Under the pieces are notes generated by a model. The model did not search any database. It was not told the DNA's origin and saw only the letters and a list, made by a program, of their open reading frames with translations. From assembly GCA_034508935.3 (NCBI GenBank), contig CM067451.1:43251590-43315589 (forward strand): 64,000 bases of DNA, read 5' to 3'. Below, piece by piece: positions 56,557 to 63,991 of the stretch (within the stretch, counting starts at the first letter, position 1; every line of letters starts with the position of its first letter). Position numbers and translations under genes: made by a program. This DNA comes from Berghia stephanieae (Eukaryota; Mollusca; Gastropoda; Nudibranchia; Aeolidiidae).

Positions 56557-59500
56557 GTTATTATTATTATCTTTAAACTTCTGAAATTAAACGTGTTTGT
56601 CTGAACATCTCCAGAAATCGACGCACATCCAACCGGACACGTTGCCATGGCTACACAGCTACAGCTATGCCCACCATTACAAATTTCACATCGCCGCCAC
56701 TCGTATCCTGGTCATGGGCCTGATGAGCCTGGTAGACAATTCAGTCCTGCCCATCAGCATCGAGGGACTGGCCAGGGAGTTTGAGTTGACCGTGTGGCAG
56801 ACGTCGTCCATCATAGAGGAGTGTACACTGGACCAGGCGGGATTAGGTAAGAGGTTGCCTCCCTTTTTCTGCGTCTGCCTTGACCTATCTTAATGGGTTT
56901 TTAAAAATTTGTTTATAGTATAGATGGGGGTGAAGTGGCCGAGTGGTTAAGGCATTGCACTGTGACTCGGTTGACCCGGGTTCAAGCCATGCTTCAGGCA
57001 CTTTTGTTTTTTTCCTTGAGCAAGATTATTAACCCCCAATTTGCTCACTTGGACAACATGGGTGATTACTGTGGACATCAGACATCTTGTTTGATGAGTT
57101 ATCTGTATTCCTCCGTGGAATGCCTAGGCGACGATATCTTATGATGTCGTGGCGCAAAAGGCATAATTTTTTAAAATTGTTATAGATGTAATTGTTGTGA
57201 AAAGGGATTGGAAAAAATATTGGATTTTTAGAATTATTTAAAAGTATATTGCCATTGTGCCATGTGAGGCTATGTGTTCGAGATTTTTGTGTTGCTGGTA
57301 TTATGAAAATAGAGGGATTAAAACGGGGAATTCAGATGTGTTCGACTTTTTTATGCTGTACTGTATATCAACAGATCTCAAGTATTGATGAATGATGCTT
57401 TTTTGCGTGCAGAGCATTTGTAGAAAACCATTTTTTTTTTGTATCCTTTGTTTCTGTTTCTTAAAATGATCTAATCTAACCATTAGCTCTTTTAATCTTC
57501 TAAAATCAATAAACAGTAACAGGTTGCCAAAAAATTCTATTTTTCATTTTCCAGACCGTGTGTTGGCATTGGGTGAACGCTTCCAGAAAACAGCCAAAGC
57601 CTTTGAGGAACTCGCTCAGGACTACGTAAAGCGTAACGATACGATGGGAATTAGCACAGTGAACAACATAAAATCTCAAGTGGAGAGAGTGTTTGTCATA
57701 AGGCACCACGGGTAAGACACATGATGAGACAATAATATGTCTATTGGATGGTTTTATGTCTATTGGATGGTTTTATGTCTATTGGATGGTTTTATGTCTA
57801 TTGGATAGTTTTATGTCTATTGGATAGTTTTATGTCTATTGGATAGTTTTATGTCTATTGGATAGTTTTATGTCTATTGGATGGTTTTATGTCTATTGGA
57901 TGGTTTTATGTCTATTGGATGGTTTTATGTCTATTGGATAGTTTTATGTCTATTGGATAGTTTTATGTCTATTGGATGGTTTTATGTCTATTGGATGGTT
58001 TTATGTCTATTGGATAGTTTTATGTCTATTGGATAGTTTTATGTCTATTGGATAGTTTTATGTCTATTGGATAGTTTTATGTCTATTGGATGGTTTTATG
58101 TCTATTGGATAGTTTTATGTCTATTGGATAGTTTTATGTCTATTGGATGGTTTTATGTCTATTGGATAGTTTTATGTCTATTGGATAGTTTTATGTCTAT
58201 TGGATAGTTTTATGTCTATTGGATGGTTTTATGTCTATTGGATAGTTTTATGTCTATTGGATAGTTTTATGTCTATTGGATAGTTTTATGTCTATTGGAT
58301 AGTTTTATGTCTATTGGATGGTTTTATGTCTATTGGATGGTTTTATGTCTATTGGATAGTTTTATGTCTATTGGATGGTTTTATGTCTATTGGATGGTTT
58401 TATGTCTATTGGATAGTTTTATGTCTATTGGATAGTTTTATGTCTATTGGATGGTTTTATGTCTATTGGATGGTTTTATGTCTATTGGATAGTTTTATGT
58501 CTATTGGATGGTTTTATGTCTATTGGATGGTTTTATGTCTATTGGATAGTTTTATGTCTATTGGATAGTTTTATGTCTATTGGATGGTTTTATGTCTATT
58601 GGATGGTTTTATGTCTATTGGATAGTTTTATGTCTATTGGATAGTTTTATGTCTATTGGATAGTTTTATGTCTATTGGATGGTTTTATGTCTATTGGATG
58701 GTTTTATGTCTATTGGATGGTTTTATGTCTATTGGATGGTTTTATGTCTATTGGATAGTTTTATGTCTATTGGATAGTTTTATGTCTATTGGATAGTTTT
58801 ATGTCTATTGGATAGTTTTATGTCTATTGGATAGTTTTATGTCTATTGGATGGTTTTAAATACAAATATAGGCAATCCCTTACCTTTTCAAAACTGCTAT
58901 AATCTTAAAAAATGAATAATGTTCATTTTCGGTGACGATGATAAATCTGTATTGCCCACAATACGGACATTTCAATGATTTACATTCCTTGAGCAAACAT
59001 AATAAGCAGATAAATGTGTGGGTGTTATGATAATATAGTTATAGTTCTTATGTAAAGTCTAAGCCAAGTTTATCTCACTACACCGTATAATCTTTAAAAA
59101 ATTGATTTTTTTTTAAAAAGTCAATTTGTCAAAACCTTAACCCTCTCCATACCAACTACAGGAAAATCGTCACATTCGTTACGATACAACCAACATTTTT
59201 CTTATTCAAATTTCTCTTGTTGATCATGAAATTTAAAGAAAATTGACAGGGCATGTTTTGCTACAGAAATTATTTATCGCAAGAACTTACTGCTATTGTG
59301 TTTGAGTGATAAAAGATCTATTTTTGTGTTAGTTGGGTGTGTAAGGTTTTGGGGAAAATCCTGAAAATGGCTGGTAAGGAGGGAGTTAAGTAATGAGAGG
59401 AGATTTCGCTAGTTCAATGGGTAGAGCACTTGTTTCACATGCAAAGCGACTGGGATTGATCCTGAGTAAGGTCAAGATTTGCTCGTTATTTCTACGACTT

Positions 59501-60110
59501 TTGATGGGATGCTAGTCTTGTACAAAGTATGTTTGCGCCAGATTTAAAGGCCTACCTGTTATAACTGTATAAATTGTTATGATTATTTACCCAATCTCTG
59601 CGGAATGGATGAAATGTTGAGGAAAAAAAATCCATTACACCCAGCAGTATTGACACAGATCTTTTTGTTAAAGGAATGTCACCTAAAAGAAATATATTTT
59701 TTTTTAATGATTATAAAAAAATGTATTGTTGATTTTTAATAAATTAATATTTATTTTGTTTCAGAGAAAATAAATCTTGATTTTAACTTTTTCGAAAAGC
59801 TAATCTCATTTTACTGGCATATATAGGTTTTCAACTCTGCATTCCATTTCTTTATTCATCTAATCACAATTTTGAATTTTGTTTTGCTACTAGAACGGCC
59901 CATCACATCTTGTACCCTACCAACCGGGATGGAAGTCTGCAACATGCTACACACCTGTGTCAGCTGTCTGCTGTGTCAAGCACAGATGTCTTAGCACTCA
60001 TGAAAGAGTATGAAAGTGTGCTGGAAAGGATAGTTAAGGAGTTGGAGCTGATGCTGAAGATCGGGCTTAGGAGTCTTGTCACACACAAAATGTGTCAGTG
60101 CATGACATAA
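45264..60110 (+). CDS. Transferrin receptor / GCPII-like (M28B family) gene, catalytically degenerate
   Basis: About twelve exons can be followed, with acceptors, donors and phases that fit from 51858 onward. Order: pre-PA region, PA domain (47639-49860), linker with PSIPCQTIS, peptidase-like domain (IVATIQGTEEK, DHYTLVGAPRSSLP, VKVVSWGGSEFSNAG, RAVAYIDASHLVSGN), then dimerisation domain (HSYSYAHHYKFH, SLVDNSVLPIS). In GCPII the matching segments are GGHRDSW, SWDAEEF and YINADSS, which carry zinc ligands and the catalytic Glu; most are replaced here, as in transferrin receptors. The protein is therefore probably a type II membrane receptor or scaffold, not a peptidase. The N-terminal cytoplasmic and membrane segments are not resolved. 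Frames are broken in B at G-runs and in the noisy zone. Confidence 0.75.
46545..46735 (-). mobile_element. S1 SINE inside the distorted zone
   Basis: GTGCTCAAACGCTTTACAAG and GTGATATTACAATTTTTTTT match S1 but with changed run lengths; useful as a measure of the distortion. Confidence 0.55.
46910..47090 (+). CDS. TfR/GCPII-like gene, exon before the PA domain
   Basis: Acceptor TTTTTACAG/ATGATTCTG. It encodes DDSVHVEEQKFW and, one frame over, VTFPDPDRPQNVFNASAI. This aligns with GCPII LDSVELAHYDVLLSYPNKTHP. The frame break lies at a TTTTGG run where a G is probably missing from the sequence. The 3' edge is uncertain. Confidence 0.5.
47288..47600 (-). mobile_element. S1 tRNA-derived SINE
   Basis: Tail AAAGCGCTTTACAAGGGG region at the left and head TGGTCTAGTGGTATGACACT at the right, with moderate distortion. 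Confidence 0.65.
47639..47758 (+). CDS. TfR/GCPII-like gene, PA-domain exon 1
   Basis: Acceptor TTCCAG/GCACCG, donor AAG/GTATGG. VDLKSLWTESDP then, after a one-base frame change, KLLELFGVQCPVGCLIRRDG. GVQCPVGCLIRRDG parallels the GVDPVGRLLLVRVG strand of transferrin receptor 2. The phase joins the next exon correctly (split Ser codon). Confidence 0.55.
47815..47895. repeat. (TA)n microsatellite
   Basis: TA and AATATA repeats. Confidence 0.8.
47900..49040. other. Intron sequence, no feature recognised
   Basis: It contains two related blocks, near 48045-48130 and 48380-48475, sharing GAAAATACAAATTTAAAAAA and ATGTCTCCCCTTT, so a partial tandem duplication of about 335 bp. A CA-rich stretch lies at 48605-48690. 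Confidence 0.5.
49045..49152. repeat. (TA)n-rich microsatellite
   Basis: Imperfect TATATAA repeats. Confidence 0.8.
49150..49685. mobile_element. M1 MITE split by a LINE insertion
   Basis: The left part of M1 is at 49153-49292 and its right part at 49602-49685, ending GATTGAGTGAGTTAA. The LINE piece between them is bounded by a duplicated ATCTCTGTACAT / ATCTATGTACAT, a target duplication of about 12 bp. The left TIR of M1 is lost to the TA repeat. Confidence 0.7.
49290..49602 (-). mobile_element. LINE C-terminal fragment inside M1
   Basis: The minus strand encodes RRRWRWIGHTLRKND and WNPQGRRSRGRPRGTW, the usual C-terminus of several non-LTR retrotransposons, and ends with an ATG-type tail. 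It is the same family as the fragment at 17430-17625. Confidence 0.75.
49731..49860 (+). CDS. TfR/GCPII-like gene, PA-domain exon 2
   Basis: Acceptor CTATTTTAG/TGATGG, donor AGG/GTGAGT. Encodes SDGGRKTRSGVCTFVLDVDD then HRFEKGLSIDPDTVPYASAA. GVCTFVLDVDDHRF parallels GVLIYPEPADF in transferrin receptors. It ends in phase 0, while the next exon's best frame needs one base, so an indel or small missed exon lies between. Confidence 0.65.
49907..50135 (+). mobile_element. S2 SINE preceded by poly-G
   Basis: A G run (49907-49924) replaces the first bases. Then GGCTGAGTGGTTATTGCACT, B box GGTCGAGCCC and the S2 body to about 50135. Confidence 0.7.
50533..50754 (+). CDS. TfR/GCPII-like gene, linker exon
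   Basis: Acceptor TCTCCCACAG/ACC, donor AAAAG/GTTTCG. The frame with homology reads QPFLWKPSIPCQTISTHQAL and later DWIPSPASTTDGDDDDYDNS. PSIPCQTIS matches PSIPAQPIS / PNIPVQTIS of transferrin receptors. The acidic insert DGDDDDYDNSEDDD is not in vertebrate family members I know. Confidence 0.65.
50895..51400 (+). repeat. R1 retroposon copy
   Basis: Sense copy from AAACTGGGTGGGATTCC to the tail GTCGTAAAACCCTTAAAAAC and an A-rich end. Confidence 0.65.
51660..51850. repeat. (ATT)n microsatellite
   Basis: Long ATT runs ending just before the acceptor of the next exon, which contains TTCCTTCACAG. Confidence 0.9.
51858..51950 (+). CDS. TfR/GCPII-like gene, exon entering the peptidase-like domain
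   Basis: Acceptor CACAG/ATTCC, donor AAAAG/GTTGGG. Encodes DSFVVALTVCNKNRRQKIRN then IVATIQGTEEK, the strand before the first active-site loop (compare NIFGCIEGRSEPDHYVV in transferrin receptor 2). Flanking phases fit both neighbours. Confidence 0.8.
52015..52085. repeat. (ATC)n microsatellite
   Basis: CAT repeats with a few changes. Confidence 0.75.
52340..52622 (+). mobile_element. S1 tRNA-derived SINE
   Basis: Head GTGGTTTCGTGGTATAACAC, B-box-like GGTTTCGAGTACC, tail AAAGCGCTTTGAGCATG and GGATATTGCGCTATG. Confidence 0.7.
52966..53172 (+). CDS. TfR/GCPII-like gene, peptidase-like core exon (B copy, frame broken)
   Basis: Acceptor CCCCCAG/ATCACT, donor AAG/GTCATT. The contig C copy (63783-63991) reads through as DHYTLVGAPRSSLPFSPSQD, VVVSTSVITQLVKSIQYLHN and VKVVSWGGSEFSNAGALMYI. 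This B copy is two bases shorter, one G missing from each of two G-runs, and so shifts frame. The zinc-ligand His of the GGHRDSW motif is Pro here and the catalytic Glu pair of SWDAEEF is Ser-Glu. Confidence 0.75.
53651..53685. repeat. Poly-C tract
   Basis: A C run of about 25 bases followed by an A run, at the end of an R1-like remnant (53500-53650). Confidence 0.8.
53999..54130 (+). CDS. TfR/GCPII-like gene, exon with RAVAYIDAS
   Basis: 132 bases in phase 0; acceptor AACCAG/AATCG, donor GAT/GTGAGT. Encodes NRQHILGSRAVAYIDASHLV then SGNATIAVQAGGSLQQLLKE. It aligns with GVAYINADSSIEGNYTLRV of GCPII, where the Asp of NADSS binds zinc; that Asp is Ser here. Confidence 0.8.
54225..54528 (+). 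mobile_element. S1 tRNA-derived SINE
   Basis: Full length: head ATGTGGTTTTGTGGTATGAC, B box GGTTCAAGCCTCG, tail to CTCTATATAAAAGCTC. Confidence 0.75.
54540..54740 (+). mobile_element. S2 SINE (B copy)
   Basis: S2 with a diverged head (GTGGCTAAGTTGTTTGGCAT) and body through CATGGGTGATTCCAG. The same insertion lies inverted at 60805-61025 in contig C. Confidence 0.65.
55126..55299 (+). CDS. TfR/GCPII-like gene, exon present only in contig B
   Basis: 174 bases in phase 0; acceptor TTTCACAG/ATCACA, donor GGG/GTCAGT. Encodes ITDPRNEEQTIQSRWQQQSK, then MYSQLTGFGSDNTLSPFLHM and VGIPTITVQFQG, the segment before the last active-site loop (compare GSGSDFEVFFQRLGIASGRA in GCPII). It falls in the A/C gap of the other copy. 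Confidence 0.75.
55490..55680. repeat. T-rich and (ATT)n low complexity
   Basis: ATT runs and poly-T with few interruptions. Confidence 0.7.
55925..56455 (+). mobile_element. LINE reverse transcriptase C-terminus, 5' truncated
   Basis: The plus strand encodes LDYCNALLFGVSENKLKRLQ, NNAARLVFRRQRFDSPTPLL, LHWLPAEKRFKFKACVLVYR, a TGA stop, then ENTAPRYLTELQ and WNTIHSTEHPRSKSLSVFKK. This is the C-terminal region of an L2/CR1/Jockey-group LINE, carrying at least one stop. It sits in the intron of the TfR-like gene and is followed by (ATT)n. Confidence 0.85.
56459..56570. repeat. (ATT)n microsatellite, LINE tail
   Basis: ATT runs directly following the LINE 3' end, probably grown from its tail. 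Confidence 0.85.
56615..56846 (+). CDS. TfR/GCPII-like gene, dimerisation-domain exon (B copy)
   Basis: Acceptor ATCTCCAG/AAATCG, donor TTAG/GTAAGAG, ending with one base of a codon. Encodes KSTHIQPDTLPWLHSYSYAH and on to LVDNSVLPISIEGLAREFEL. LPWLHSYSY lines up with YPLYHSVYETYE of GCPII, so the last zinc-ligand His appears kept although the others are not. This is the start of the transferrin-receptor-like dimerisation domain. Confidence 0.82.
56928..57170 (+). mobile_element. S2 tRNA-derived SINE (B copy)
   Basis: Best S2 copy: GGGGTGAAGTGGCCGAGTGG head, GGTTCAAGCC B box, tail ending ATGATGTCGTGGCGCAAAAG. It is shared with contig A (36404-36646), so it predates the haplotype split. Confidence 0.8.
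57555..57711 (+). CDS. TfR/GCPII-like gene, penultimate exon (B copy)
   Basis: Acceptor TTCCAG/ACCGTG, donor GG/GTAAGAC. Encodes DRVLALGERFQKTAKAFEEL and KRNDTMGISTVNNIKSQVER then VFVIRHHG. An amphipathic helical segment of the C-terminal domain. Confidence 0.82.
57728..58858. repeat. 19 bp minisatellite, short allele (about 59 units)
   Basis: Unit TTTTATGTCTATTGGATRG, with a single variable base (GGATGG or GGATAG). Regular without interruptions, unlike the contig A allele. Confidence 0.92.
59139..59391. mobile_element. M2 MITE (B copy)
   Basis: Inverted partner of the 33179 copy, bounded by TTAA. Confidence 0.75.
59405..59480 (+). repeat. tRNA-like sequence (B copy)
   Basis: GCTAGTTCAATGGGTAGAGC and GGGATTGATCC as in the contig A copy. 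Probably not a working tRNA. Confidence 0.4.
59894..60110 (+). CDS. TfR/GCPII-like gene, last coding exon (B copy)
   Basis: Acceptor CTACTAG/AACGG. Encodes TAHHILYPTNRDGSLQHATH and on to ELELMLKIGLRSLVTHKMCQ then CMT and TAA. The stop and last codons lie in the end of the M3 element. The A copy has one more G at the KIG codons and stops earlier. Because B lacks G bases elsewhere, the A ending is more likely real. Confidence 0.7.
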
Positions 60111-60495
60111 TCAGTCGGAAGATGAACATTTTGGATTTGCAATTATTTTTTTTTTTTTTTTTTTTTTTGCATTTTCTGAAAGAATATGCTCCCCAGAGCA
60201 TTTTAATCTTTATTTGAAATAAATCGGGTGATTTTTATGAAGTTATGGTCAGACATATGGGAAAGGTATCCAGCAACTTTTCTCAAATTTCATACTTTTT
60301 CAACTTGGCTAACTTTAACAAATATTTAGAAGTGAAATTAAGCTTTGATATTTCCCGAAGATGTACAAAAAAGGTTGATTTTATCATTTATGAGCAGAAC
60401 TCATTTTGGATAAAAATTGACTTCTATCCAAACTTGGCAATATCTCAGTTGAACCTTTTCACCATCCAACTGATTATGTCAATCGCTGTACTGTA
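60090..60495. mobile_element. M3 MITE (B copy)
   Basis: Inverted partner of the 32072 copy. Its left end overlaps the annotated end of the coding frame. Confidence 0.7.
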
Positions 60496-60679
60496 ATGTC
60501 AATGGAATCTTGAAATCTGCCTCATGCTTGTGAGATTGTTTGAACGCACGGAAGTTTGAAATTTTTTTTTTCAAACATTTAAAAAATCTACCTTGTGCCC
60601 GTGAGATTGTGTTGAACGCACTGAAGTTTGACATTTTTTTCAATAGTTTTGTTTGGGGGTGGGTAAGGTGTGCATGGGA

Positions 60680-60779
60680 NNNNNNNNNNNNNNNNNNNNN
60701 NNNNNNNNNNNNNNNNNNNNNNNNNNNNNNNNNNNNNNNNNNNNNNNNNNNNNNNNNNNNNNNNNNNNNNNNNNNNNNN
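60680..60779. other. Assembly gap (100 N)
   Basis: Exactly 100 N. The left flank matches sequence at 31888 inverted; the right flank matches about 54783 inverted. Confidence 0.98.
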
Positions 60780-60804
60780 AATTTCACTGATTTATAAACA
60801 ACAC

Positions 60805-61025
60805 TACAGAAATCTGCCTTATTAGACATTTCATAAATAATCCATCAAAACAAACACCTGATGCCAAGTGGAATCACCCATGCTGCCCAAAATGAGCGAA
60901 TTGGGGGTTTAATAATTTTGCACAAAGAAAAAAAATCAAAATTGCCAGTGTGTGGTCGGGCTTGAAACCTGGGACCCCTGGCTTTCAGTACAATGCCAAA
61001 CACCTTAGCCACTTAAACCCAATCC
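60805..61025 (-). mobile_element. S2 SINE (C copy)
   Basis: Inverted partner of the 54540 copy in the same intron. Confidence 0.65.
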
Positions 61026-61064
61026 TCCCCCCCCCCCCCCCAACACCCAATCCTTGGAGTATAA

Positions 61065-61388
61065 ACTCTTTCAGCACTGAGGCTATATTCGCATTTCCAT
61101 TACAAAATTGCTGACACCTGATTGAGGCAGCATGAAAATGACAAGCTAAGACAAAGGGACATTCGATTTTGGCGTAAAATCTTAATTAAAATACCCCTTG
61201 GGTCAATTGAATGTTCTGATGAAAGAAATGATACCATTGGTTCAATTTATAGTACTTTTTGTAGAAAGTAGGATTGGATTACATTATTATTTTTGCCTTT
61301 CAAGACCGGCTCTCACTGTACGACCATTGGCCAGTAAAATACATTCTGCTCTGGCAACACAGTGTGGTCAATGGTGCTGAAAGAGTTG
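61065..61388. mobile_element. MITE present in contig C, absent from contig B
   Basis: Inverted ends AACTCTTTCAGCAC and AACTCTTTCAGCAC (read inwards from both sides). Contig B has continuous sequence at the matching place (about 54150-54165). About 320 bp, no coding capacity. Confidence 0.75.
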
Positions 61389-61425
61389 AAGAAAAAAAAA
61401 TCTTATCTCCATCAAGGCTACTCAC

Positions 61426-61557
61426 ATCAAAAGCAACTTCCTTGAGTAATTGTTGCAGACTTCCACCGGCTTGGACTGCGATGGTGGCATTGCCAGATAC
61501 AAGATGGCTGGCATCAATGTAAGCCACGGCACGACTACCAAGAATGTGTTGTCGATT
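61426..61557 (-). CDS. TfR/GCPII-like gene, exon with RAVAYIDAS (C copy)
   Basis: 132 bases, phases as in the B copy at 53999-54130. The two code for the same peptide in the parts I compared (NRQH/RAVAYIDASHLVSGNATI). Confidence 0.8.
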
Positions 61558-61611
61558 CTGGTTGGGAAAAAAAGATAATAATTATCTGTTAATGATATCT
61601 CTTTTAATATG

Positions 61612-62010
61612 TTACAGTGAATCATGACATAATCCGTCGAATGGTGAAAAGGTTTGAACTGAGATATTGCCAAATTTAGTTAGAAGGTCAATTTTTATCT
61701 AAAATGAATTCTTGTTGTAAATGAGTAAATCAACCCTTTTGTACATCTTCGGGAAATATCAAAGCTTAATTTCACTTCTAAATATTTATTAAGGTAGTCA
61801 AGTTGAAAAAGTATGAAATTTGAGAAAAGTTGCTGGATACCTTTCCCATACATCTGACCATAACTTCATGAAAAATCACCCGATTTACTTCAAATAAAGA
61901 TTAAAATGCTCTGGTGAGCATATTTTTTTTTTCAGAAAATTTTTAAAAAATGCAAATCCAAAATTTTCACCTTCCGACTGATTACGTCATGCAATGACAC
62001 ATATTCCTTC
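61612..62010. mobile_element. M3 MITE, third copy
   Basis: Diverged M3 in the contig C intron, absent from the matching B intron. A further M3 end (CTGACTGATTATGTCATGC) lies at 62386-62420. Confidence 0.7.
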
Positions 62011-62089
62011 ATGGAATGCCTAGGCGACAATATTTTATGATATCATGACGGAAGGGCGTCATTTTTATTTATTTTTTACTCTCAAAGTG

Positions 62090-62360
62090 GCAAGTCATCA
62101 CCTCCAATCCGTGAACCTTATTAAGTTTGTGCTTTGAATCCAAATCCAGGTTACATACACCACAAAACTACAGAAATTCTTTCTTCATTAGAACTATCTC
62201 GGAGTGGAATGGGCTGGATGAACTGGTCATCATGGCACCACACTTAAACGATTTCAAGGCCCGACTGACATGGGCCCGGGCCCAATGAGGATGCCGCTGA
62301 AATACAACCAGACCATTGGTTTCTTCAGCGCCAACCATACAGATACAGATACAGTTTCAT
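62090..62360 (+). mobile_element. LINE 3' end
   Basis: The plus strand encodes YRNSFFIRTISEWNGLDELV and APHLNDFKARLTWARAQ before a stop, a typical non-LTR polyprotein C-terminus. The tail is (CAGATA)n near 62340-62355. Confidence 0.65.
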
Positions 62361-62509
62361 TGGATCAGGAGGTCATTTGATGTGTATCCTGACTGATTAT
62401 GTCATGCAATGACACATAATAATAGTCACTTCTTCATAATTAGAATACCTCTCTGCCCCTAGCAATTTACAGACAATATTCAAGATTTTTTTTTTTTACG
62501 TAAAAAATG

Positions 62510-62740
62510 TGGGTTTTTATACAACCCACCATCCACTGAATGTGCTTAAAGTGGTTTCCAAGAGGTCCCAAGTCAACAGCATAACTAAACATATAGGATG
62601 AGAAAAGCTTAGTGTAAATGCCATTTCATTTTTTCTGTTTTGTCACAGAAAACATTGATACTGTTAATGTACTTGTTTCACACCTCAGCATAGTCAGAGA
62701 ATAGGAATTAGATTTCTACTGATCATACCAGGACTTGAAT
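62510..62740 (-). mobile_element. S1 SINE, diverged
   Basis: Recognisable by CCATCCACTGAATGTGCTTA and a late GATCATACCAGGACTTG; strongly drifted. Confidence 0.5.
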
Positions 62741-62994
62741 AATCAAAAATAGATCGATAGATCATGGGATGGAGTTATAGATGCTTGTTTTTTTTTTTGG
62801 TTGTTTTTTTTTTTTTCAATTTTTGTATTGATCTTAACTTATTTACACGAATTTATAATACTTAATAATGAAATCCATCTACACATTTTATTACTTTCAC
62901 ATTATCCATACTTTTACCACCTAGTTATTTGATAACTTATTATCATGTCTGTTCAACACGTCTGTACAAAAAAATTTCCTATGGATGAATAAAG

Positions 62995-63029
62995 TATTAT
63001 TATTCTTCTTATTATTATTATTACTATTA

Positions 63030-63122
<93 letters not shown>
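62995..63122. repeat. (ATT)n microsatellite
   Basis: Nearly pure ATT after a few interruptions. Confidence 0.9.
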
Positions 63123-63145
63123 GTTTTAATCAGTTTAAAATAACA

Positions 63146-63465
63146 CTTGCAATGCTATTTATATCTCTTTTGATTTTGTTTTTTAGGGGTTATACGGCAC
63201 TTGCAAACCTTTTAGATCATTCTAGAACCAGTAAACAGAGAGACGATGCGGGAAAGGTTCTGGATTTGAAGTTAAAGCAAGAAAGAAAAATTAAGACAAA
63301 GATGATTGGTTCAATTAGGGAACATAAGATCCCATGAGCTCTTGCAACACATAACTGTCATTGTTATTCTAGCTAATTTCTGGAGAGTGGGAAACTGCAC
63401 TTATTCCGTTGTTTTGTTTTGTTTTTAAGGGTTTTACGGCGCTTGCAACACATTAAGGTCATATT
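63146..63465 (-). repeat. R1 retroposon pieces
   Basis: A diverged R1 tail half (63175-63330), shared with contig B near 53500-53650, and a separate, cleaner R1 tail box (63411-63460) not seen at the matching B position. Confidence 0.5.
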
Positions 63466-63782
63466 AATGTCCCTATTTTGACAATACCTATGCTTAACTG
63501 GTATAAATAGTAGTTCTGGAAAAATAAATTTAATTGATGTATAGATAGTATGCGCTTGACTAAGCTCATAACATTGCCATCCGGAAGTATAACGGACCAA
63601 CACACAAAACTGTGTCTATCCATGAACGTTTATAGTCGGGTTAATACAGTTCAGTGAGCATTACTCATAAACGCGGATGGCAAAAAAAACAATAACAAAG
63701 ACCTGAGTGACATCATCTTCATTCTATCTATAGATGGATATCAAGTGACCAATAGAAAAAGAGAAAAGAAGGTTTAACTGAC

Positions 63783-63991
63783 CTTGATGTACATCAGGGC
63801 TCCAGCGTTGGAGAACTCTGACCCTCCCCATGACACAACCTTGACCCCACGAGATGGCCTCCATAGGTGAAGGTTGTGTAGATACTGAATACTCTTGACC
63901 AGCTGTGTGATGACGGAGGTGCTGACGACAACATCTTGAGATGGGCTGAATGGAAGGGAGGAACGAGGAGCCCCTACCAGCGTGTAGTGAT
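63783..63991 (-). CDS. TfR/GCPII-like gene, peptidase-like core exon (C copy, intact frame)
   Basis: 209 bases; acceptor CCCCAG/ATCACT, donor AAG/GTCAGT. Reads DHYTLVGAPRSSLPFSPSQD, VVVSTSVITQLVKSIQYLHN, LHLWRPSRGVKVVSWGGSEF then SNAGALMYIK without a break. It is the best evidence that the zinc-binding motif of M28B peptidases is lost in this gene. The rest of the gene on this strand continues past the window end. Confidence 0.85.

Noticed and set aside
60245-60496. True inverted gene duplication creating two receptor genes
   Set aside because: Breakpoints coincide with N gaps and the two outer pieces are complementary parts of one copy, so misplacement of a haplotig explains it better.
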